Below, one piece after another: positions 42,965 to 48,768 of a stretch of 48,768 bases of DNA. Positions within the stretch are counted from its first letter, which is position 1. Every line of letters starts with the position of its first letter. A model generated the notes under the pieces. That model had not been told where the DNA came from. It worked only from the letters and a program-made list of their open reading frames with translations, and did not search any database. A program made the position numbers and the translations under genes. The stretch comes from an uncultured Clostridia bacterium (GTDB taxonomy: Bacteria > Bacillota > Clostridia > TANB77 > CAG-508). Where the stretch lies: assembly GCA_947589065.1 (NCBI GenBank), contig CANPZM010000008.1, positions 1 to 48,768 of the forward strand, read 5' to 3'.

Positions 42965-44924
42965 TTAAAGTTCAGGTGCTGGTTGTTCTGATTTTGCTTT
43001 TCTTGCTATTGCAGCTCCTTCTGTTGCTGTTGCTCCAATTCTTTGAGGGCTTATTCCCCAATTTCTCTGAATGAAAGCATCAAATGCTACTTGATCATTG
43101 TCATCCATATTTTCTCTCATTTCTCTAATATTTTCATCAGAAATTGGATTTACTAAGACATATGAATCATTTGAAAACTCTAATATATTTCTATATTTAT
43201 ATAACTCTTTGTTTGTTGTTTTTGAGAAAAATACTGTTGCATTATCAAAGAATTTATCAAATTTTCCTTCTAATGTTTTTTCTTTTCTATGTTCATATGT
43301 ATATTCATTTTTTTCTTCTACTGGTATACATTCTGTGATTCTTTCAATATAACGTCTACCTCTAAAGTCTTTAACTAAGTGAATATCAAAGTTTAATACT
43401 TGAACAACTTGCTCTTCTGCAACTTTTTCATCGTTGAATGTACCAGCTCTTAGCATTGAGTTTCTAAGTGCTGTTATTAAGTTAGGAAATGTTTTAGCGT
43501 GGTGCGTAAATAATGTAAATTTAGATGCAACCTGTGCTGACTGAATCATCCAAGATGCTACGGGGTCTGTTGCAACCTCACCGATGATATTAACAGAACC
43601 ATCAGTTTTCTTTTGAACGTCCAAACATTCCTGACCTGCAATTGTTTCAGTTTCACGCATTGATAATATATTTCTTGTTGGATATATTTTTCTTAAGTGT
43701 AACTCGAAAGCAGTTTCTGTAATACGTAGGTTCATTGTTTCATATATGTTTTCAATCATTGCCATAAGCATTGTTGTTTTTCCGACAGCCTTGCTCACCA
43801 GTAAGTGCTATAATTCTGGCACCTTTTACTAAAAATTTTAATAATTCTATTGCTTCTTCTTTTCCATCAAATCTTACTATTTGTTCTAGTGTAGCTCTTT
43901 TTACGTCGAATTTTCTTACGAAGAACGCCCATGTTTCAGACATACTTGGTCTAACAACAACAACACGAGAGCCATCTTTCATTTCATTAATTTTATAACC
44001 GTTTGTATCAGATAACTGACCTGGGTTATTGTATTTATAAATATTTTGACATACTCTTTTTAATTCTGATTCTGTTCCAAATGAAAGAAATGCTAAACGT
44101 ATTGATTTACCTTGGAAGAATATCCATATACTGTCACAAGCACGTGGAACTTTAGCATCCATAACTTGGTTTAGGTAATCTCCATCTGTTTGTGCAACCT
44201 GGCTTAAAAATGATTCTGGAAGTCCTGATACGCCACCAGATACACCATCGATGTTCATATCTCTTACTTCATCTATACTGCTATATCCTTTATATTGTTG
44301 ATATATTCTTTGAACAATTACATCTAATTTATCATTAAATGATAATTGAAAGTTTTCTTTTTCATATATTTCACTAATCTCTTCGTCTGTAATAACATAA
44401 CATGGTTTTGATTCACCTTGTATATATTTTAATACTGCAAGATTATATTTTTTAATTAATTCTGTAAGTGCTTCATATCCAAAGTCTTTTTGATATTCAT
44501 GTAATAATATATCAAATTTGTCTTGTCCTGTTAATAGAGATGGAATGTCAAAAGGTATTGCTTTAGAAATATTAATCTCATTAACGCCATATTCTTTTGA
44601 TAGTAAGTCAAAAATTAATTCTTTAATATACTTCTTGTCGTTAACATCACCATATGTACAGCCTTTTAAAGCCTTTTTCAATTCATATTTTTTATTTTTT
44701 CTTCTTTTTAATTCTTCTTCTGATAGTCCAATATCATATAAATTTACTTTAGTGATTTCATCTAATCTTCTTTTTATAAATATTATCATTTTTTCTAATG
44801 TATAAGTTTGGTCATCTTGTTCTATAATATTTTCGGTTTCAGCTTTTTGATTTTCTTTTATTTTATATGCTATATAGGCTAGAACAGCAAAAATGACTAA
44901 GATTATAAGTAGTATATTAACCAT
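42965..44924 (-). CDS. cpaF: CpaF/TadA-type secretion ATPase, requires +1 frameshift at a CGG codon inside the Walker A motif
   Basis: This is the motor ATPase of the Tad-like pilus. Frame 0 from 44924 encodes an N-terminal membrane helix (residues ~3-20), a helical region, and the N-terminal ATPase domain (FFQGKSIRLAFLSFG). At residue 380 it reads ALTGEQGC and then CGG. The +1 frame continues GKTTMLMAMIENIYET, completing the P-loop GEQGCGKTT, followed by Walker B-like VNIIGEVATDPVASW, FTLFTHHAKTFPNL and NSMLRAG. Removing one base gives 652 aa. Unshifted translation stops ten codons later, leaving a dead ATPase. Its neighbours encode the platform, MinD/TadZ-like and CpaB-like proteins. Confidence 0.85.
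43781..43784 (-). other. +1 recoding site CGGA in cpaF (within the P-loop)
   Basis: Zero frame is GAG CAA GGC TGT CGG AAA AAC AAC. Skipping C at 43784 gives TGT GGA AAA ACA ACA ATG, that is C-G-K-T-T-M. The frame boundary is fixed to a codon by the P-loop motif itself, which makes this the cleanest of the three sites. The tRNA-Cys on TGT cannot re-pair with GTC. Confidence 0.75.
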
Positions 44925-44977
44925 TTCTAAAGAAACTCCTTTCTCTTTTGCTTTGTATATTATTTCGTGTATGTTTT

Positions 44978-45835
44978 CTATCTTCTCATCATTTGTACTT
45001 CTTGAACTTTTAGTATAAGTCTATCAGCTGCATTTGCTACTTCATCAACAAAAACAGCATTTCTATCTGAACTGCTAATTAAGCTTTTTCTAAATTTTAA
45101 GAAATAATTTCCTATATTGCCTTCATTTGCAGATTCAAAAAATAGTGTATTATATGAAACTGCAGGAATATCTTTTGTTTCTCCAATATATCTTGCAATA
45201 TTTTTCTTAGTATATTTTGAATATCTATCGTATCTTCCTATTAAAGGTAAAATATTTCCTTTTGAAAAAATTGCATTATTTTGCTTTAAATTAATATAGT
45301 CATCCATATCAGATAATCTTTGTGTAATGTTTAAAACTATTACATGTGAAATATCTAATATTTCATTAACCCAAGCAATATTCTGTCCTTTTGGTAAATC
45401 TACAAATACATAGTCATATTCTTGGTTAGCAAGTCTGATTAGGTCTTTATATACTGAAATTATTCTTTTATTATCCATTGTATTTTCATTTTTTGATTTA
45501 TAACTAACAATGGCTTCTAATCTTCCTTTAAATACTACTTTTGAGTAATCTGAAATTAAATCTGATGAATTCTTTCCTGAAGTTATTAATTTTGCTAGTC
45601 CTTCAATTCCAGAACCAATGTCTACTCTACCAGCATTTAATTGCCTTATTACTCTTTGAGTTGATGAATTTTTTTCTTTCCAAAAAGCATGTTCTATTGT
45701 TTCATCATTAATATTAGTATCTATTATTAAAATTTTGCTATTATTTTCAACTGCTAAATAGCTTGCAATTGAAATCATTGATAATGTTTGTGCTGTTTCT
45801 TTTTCTCTATTGCTCCAAAATGTTATAATAGGCAT
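44978..45835 (-). CDS. MinD/CpaE (TadZ)-like P-loop protein, degenerate
   Basis: The 285-aa protein has the MinD/ParA fold without a clean deviant Walker A motif: the start reads PIITFWSNREKETAQTLSMI, where KGG/GKT would be expected; then ILIIDTNINDETIEH and YVFVDLPKGQNIAW (Walker B-like) and VIVLNITQRLSD. Such proteins localise Tad assembly platforms. It ends about 50 bp before cpaF and follows the similar protein at 45838 by two bases, so the pair is coupled. Confidence 0.65.
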   Translation of the reverse strand: MPIITFWSNREKETAQTLSMISIASYLAVENNSKILIIDTNINDETIEHAFWKEKNSSTQRVIRQLNAGRVDIGSGIEGLAKLITSGKNSSDLISDYSKVVFKGRLEAIVSYKSKNENTMDNKRIISVYKDLIRLANQEYDYVFVDLPKGQNIAWVNEILDISHVIVLNITQRLSDMDDYINLKQNNAIFSKGNILPLIGRYDRYSKYTKKNIARYIGETKDIPAVSYNTLFFESANEGNIGNYFLKFRKSLISSSDRNAVFVDEVANAADRLILKVQEVQMMRR

Positions 45836-45837
45836 AA

Positions 45838-46542
45838 TTATGCTCCTTTTTCAATTTTTCTAATTGCTTTTCTAATTTCTCCACCGCCAATACCTTCTGT
45901 TTCTAATATTCCTTCAACTAGGAATATTAGTCCATCTTTGTATTGTGCACTAAGATTTTTAAGATTTATTCTAGCTGTTCTTTGATTTTCAATAATTGCA
46001 CTTTGGTCGCCTCTTTCGAATGGGAAATATATCTTTTCTTTGTCCCAATCTACCTTGCATCCCATTGCTAAGAACTCTAAATATTCATCTTCTTCTCTTA
46101 GCATATCTTTTGAGAATAGAATTTTTGTTATTGTTGTTTGGTTTTCTAATCCAGATAGAGCTTCTATTCCTCTTTTTAATGAATATACGTCAAACGATGT
46201 AACAAAATAATGTTTTATTGATTCACTTGCTTTAAATTCGCAATATTCATCATATGTATCTATATCTAATAATGCATAATCATATTCAAATTCTTCTTCA
46301 GCTTTTAAACCTATATAGCTTCTTATTTCATCCATATCTGAAAAACCTACTGCTACATCTATTCCCTCATATTCTGTTATATATGTCTTAGTTGGTTTTA
46401 TTACAGGTACAACATATTTAGCTTTTTGTATAACACTGACGTCAATTAATATAATTTTCTTACCAAGTATAGTCATTATTTTAGCCACATATAGCAAGAA
46501 ATCTGTCTTTTCGTATGATCCAATAAAAGCAATTTTTTTCAT
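45838..46542 (-). CDS. TadZ/MinD-like protein, lacking a canonical Walker A
   Basis: The 234-aa protein starts MKKIAFIGSYEKTDFLLYVA and continues IILIDVSVIQKAKYVVPV and YDYALLDIDTYDEY, a ParA/MinD-like series of strands with no GKT in the first loop. TadZ proteins with atypical ATPase motifs are known in Tad loci. It is adjacent to the second MinD-like gene. Its 3' end is GGGEIRKAIRKIEKGA. Confidence 0.55.
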   Translation of the reverse strand: MKKIAFIGSYEKTDFLLYVAKIMTILGKKIILIDVSVIQKAKYVVPVIKPTKTYITEYEGIDVAVGFSDMDEIRSYIGLKAEEEFEYDYALLDIDTYDEYCEFKASESIKHYFVTSFDVYSLKRGIEALSGLENQTTITKILFSKDMLREEDEYLEFLAMGCKVDWDKEKIYFPFERGDQSAIIENQRTARINLKNLSAQYKDGLIFLVEGILETEGIGGGEIRKAIRKIEKGA

Positions 46543-46565
46543 TTATTCCTCCAAGTTAATATATA

Positions 46566-47489
46566 TTAATATCCCATACTTCCTAGTAAAGATTCTCTAG
46601 CAGCTTGAATGTTAGATCTTTCTTGACTAAATCCTTCTTGAACTTTATCAATTTGTTCGCTTGTATCGTATTTTTTCATTAAACTATTAACAAAGTCTCT
46701 TGTAATACTTTTAGCTTCATTCATTTGTTGCATTATATCCTTATTTCTACTTCCGTTTCCATTTTTATTCATTAATGCTGCTACATTTTCATTTGCTGAG
46801 TATGTTTGAGTTAGTTTAGGTTGTGCTTCGTCTTTATATAGTGTTGCATATAATGAAGCTCCTTCTATTATATATGATTCAATAATGGCATTATTCAATA
46901 ATAATAATTCTGATTCAGAAAGTGTTAGATATATAGAGTTTGTTGTGCATGAATCTACATAAACTTTTGATAAAATAACCAAATCTTCACCAGAGAAGTA
47001 TTTTATTCTTATATCTATGTAATCTCCATCAACTAGTTTTGAAGGTAATGAAATCATAGAATATTCCACTGTTCTATAACTTGTTGAGTCTTTGCTCTTT
47101 TCTACTAAATCAGTAGTTAAAATTGTCCCTGATTTCATGTCTAGTTTTGATACCATCTGGTATGCATCATTTTCTTTATATTTTTCAAGTTGTTCCACTG
47201 TTAGTGCATTTTCTGGAACTATTTGAGTAGGTACAGCTACAGTTTCAATTGCTATCCCATTTCCTTCAGCATCTCCTGCTAAGTTTTCTCCTTCTTTTAC
47301 ATTTTTTGTAAGAGCATATACATTAGTTGTAAGTGTTTTTGCTTTTGTTTGTGCTGCAGTTATTTCATCATTTAATTTTCTAATTTGTAATATTAATATA
47401 ACTACTGCTACTGCTCCAATTATTAGTGCTACTATAACGCCCAAAAGGAAAGAATTTCTAACCTTTCTTTGCATTGGATTCATTGCCAT
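46566..47489 (-). CDS. CpaB/RcpC-like protein with SAF-type domain, first gene of the pilus-like operon
   Basis: The 307-aa protein has one N-terminal membrane span (residues ~14-36, LLGVIVALIIGAVAVVILIL), a coiled segment with AQTKAKTLTT, and a SAF/CpaB-like region (KVEG-type VKEGENLAGD, LDMKSGTILTTDLVE, ISLPSKLVDGDYIDIRIKY). CpaB/RcpC proteins stabilise Tad secretion components. It has AAGGAGGAAAC before the start and opens a long operon running to 34535, with the leader inverted repeat upstream. Confidence 0.65.
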   Translation of the reverse strand: MAMNPMQRKVRNSFLLGVIVALIIGAVAVVILILQIRKLNDEITAAQTKAKTLTTNVYALTKNVKEGENLAGDAEGNGIAIETVAVPTQIVPENALTVEQLEKYKENDAYQMVSKLDMKSGTILTTDLVEKSKDSTSYRTVEYSMISLPSKLVDGDYIDIRIKYFSGEDLVILSKVYVDSCTTNSIYLTLSESELLLLNNAIIESYIIEGASLYATLYKDEAQPKLTQTYSANENVAALMNKNGNGSRNKDIMQQMNEAKSITRDFVNSLMKKYDTSEQIDKVQEGFSQERSNIQAARESLLGSMGY

Positions 47490-47783
47490 TTTTGTTTCCT
47501 CCTTATTTTGTATTAAATTAGCATGTTTTATTATAGATAATTTTTTGTTTTCTATAATAAAATAAAGTAAATGTGTATTTTGATATTTTTATGATTTTGT
47601 AAAAATTTTATATATGAACGATAAATATACATTTTTCAACATTTTTTCATATTCTAAATGTAAAAAAATAATATACTATTATTCTTATATTTTTTACAAA
47701 ACTCTTAGTATAATTGTACAACATTGTCGTATTTAAGTAAATAAAATCGAAAAAATGTAACTTAAATATTATTTGTTTGTAAT
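47490..47783 (-). promoter_or_regulatory. leader/promoter region of the pilus-like operon
   Basis: This 294-bp stretch has no ORF. It contains a perfect 11-bp inverted repeat, TTTATTATAGA/TCTATAATAAA, at 47527-47537 and 47551-47561, about 40 bp before the first gene. The TATTATAGA words also occur at the ends of the dispersed repeat. It is extremely AT-rich; several TATAAT-like hexamers are present but no single promoter stands out. Confidence 0.4.
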
Positions 47784-48671
47784 TTATTTGTAATTTTGTT
47801 TTTTTATATATTTTTCAAAAACTTCATATACTCCGTCTTCGTTGTTTGTAGCTACTTTGGTGTCTGCAATTTCAAAAATTGCTTGTGTACTATTTCCCAT
47901 TGCAACACCTAGCCCTGCATTTTCTATCATTTCTTTGTCATTAATATTGTCACCTATTGCAATTACTTCTTCTGGCTTTATTTTTTCATTTTCGATAATA
48001 TATTTTATAGCTTCCCATTTATTTACATTTTTATTTGTAATTTCTGTATAACAATATTCTACCAAAACTTCTTCTGTTCCTGATTTTATTATTTTTTTTG
48101 ACATGTGTTCTACATCTAAAACATCAATATTAGGTATATCTCTTAATTTTTTGATTATACTATTAAAAATGACTCTACTTTGATCGCAAACAGTAGCTTT
48201 TAAATATCTTTCTCCTTCAGTTTTTTCAATATAATTGCCCACATCAGAAACAATATTTATATTTGTTCTTTTTTCTTCTTGTTTATGAGCATTTTCATTG
48301 TGATAAAATAAAGTATTATAATTTAATGATTTTGTCAAAACATCATTTTCAGTATATATATTGTAATATATGCTATTTTCTTCGCATACTTTTACAATAT
48401 TTAGAATTTGTTCTTTTGTTAAAAATTTATCATAAACAATTTCTTGTTTTCTCATATCATAGACTATGGCACCATTTCCTGAAATAATATAATGGTTTGC
48501 ATTTAATTCATTTGCTAAATCTTGCACAGAGCTAATTGGCCTTCCTGATGCAAGAATAACTTCAATTCCATTTGATGTTGCTTGTTTTATTATTTCTCTT
48601 GTTTTTTCTGTAACTTCGCCATAAGAATTTAACAGAGTACCGTCTAAATCAATTGCAACTAGCTTATACAT
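47784..48671 (-). CDS. HAD-IIB (Cof-type) phosphatase
   Basis: The 295-aa protein has HAD motif I DLDGTLLNS (residues ~8-16), motif II ILASGRP, a lysine motif region (LVEYC...NKWEAIKYI) and motif IV AIGDNINDKEMIENAGLGVAMGN, with the IIB cap between. Cof-type HADs dephosphorylate sugar phosphates, flavin or other small metabolites; the substrate is unknown. AAAGGAG precedes the start. It is a separate unit from the pilus operon. Confidence 0.92.
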   Translation of the reverse strand: MYKLVAIDLDGTLLNSYGEVTEKTREIIKQATSNGIEVILASGRPISSVQDLANELNANHYIISGNGAIVYDMRKQEIVYDKFLTKEQILNIVKVCEENSIYYNIYTENDVLTKSLNYNTLFYHNENAHKQEEKRTNINIVSDVGNYIEKTEGERYLKATVCDQSRVIFNSIIKKLRDIPNIDVLDVEHMSKKIIKSGTEEVLVEYCYTEITNKNVNKWEAIKYIIENEKIKPEEVIAIGDNINDKEMIENAGLGVAMGNSTQAIFEIADTKVATNNEDGVYEVFEKYIKKQNYK

Positions 48672-48768
48672 ACAAATTTCTCCTTTTTTATATTAAATTC
48701 GAACTAATTATAACATTACCAACTTTTTTTTCAAATATTTTATATAAAAATTTCCAGTTTATTTTTTT

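Noticed and set aside
8541..43798. Three single-base frameshifts explained as sequencing or assembly errors
   Set aside because: Not fully excluded, but three independent errors would each have to insert a C before GG in a non-homopolymer context and at a codon otherwise missing from native genes. I treat biology as more likely while naming read inspection as the decisive check.
8541..43798. CGG reassigned to another amino acid
   Set aside because: A triplet reassignment would not repair the frame; all three sites need a one-base shift.
1..48768. CRISPR array, prophage, insertion sequence with transposase or rRNA genes
   Set aside because: No regularly spaced direct repeats, no transposase, integrase or phage structural genes and no rRNA sequence seen.

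Overview
The window comes from a low-GC, AT-rich, spore-forming Firmicute, most likely an uncultured gut-type Clostridia. The lineage call rests on the gene set (spoVG, a SpoIVB peptidase, a T-box in front of pheST, a two-OB-fold Ssb, small FeoA/FeoB) and on A/T-ending codons. The exact taxon is inference. Most genes lie on the minus strand.

Layout, left to right. 1-2785: promoter-proximal half of the S10 ribosomal protein operon (rpsJ, rplC, rplD, rplW and the first codons of rplB), with a structured leader in front of rpsJ and an unusual ~250 bp structured insert between rplW and rplB. 2786-12058: a metallophosphoesterase, a TSCPD protein, feoAB, an RNA-modification/RNA-binding group (S1-domain protein, RluB-type and RluD-type pseudouridine synthases), a GT-C-like membrane protein and an EEP-family hydrolase. 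12221-13672: purB, of foreign-looking composition. 13758-24110: ssb, small and hypothetical genes, two half-size TauE/SafE proteins, rarA, ruvA, asnS, and pheST under a T-box. 24152-31259: envelope-type hypothetical proteins, tmRNA, hemolysin III, trmL, tRNA-Leu(UAA), two unrecognised accessory genes and spoVG. 31504-34318: murC and spoIVB. 34535-47489: a long Tad/type IV pilus-like operon (CpaB-like, two MinD/TadZ-like proteins, CpaF ATPase, a fused TadB-TadC platform, then six single-span pilin-like proteins). 47784-48671: a HAD hydrolase.

The strongest observation is a repeated recoding signature. Three otherwise intact genes (the RluB-type synthase, cpaF and the fused tadBC) are each broken by exactly one extra base. 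In all three, the zero-frame codon at the break is CGG, and skipping its C restores the frame and supplies a glycine (C-GGA, C-GGT, C-GGA). Reading by eye, I found no other in-frame CGG codon in the genes with native composition. The only genes using CGG as an ordinary codon are purB (three times) and a 68-aa accessory gene (once). This points to +1 frameshifting, or four-base decoding of CGGN as glycine, at a codon the organism otherwise avoids. Two of the three sites lie in adjacent genes of the pilus operon, one of them inside the ATPase Walker A motif.

Other notable items are a ~150 bp intergenic repeat present as two inverted full copies (near 6.2 kb and 33 kb) plus fragments, a second degenerate short repeat family tied to hairpins, and a paralogous pilin-like family sharing N-terminal, central and C-terminal motifs.
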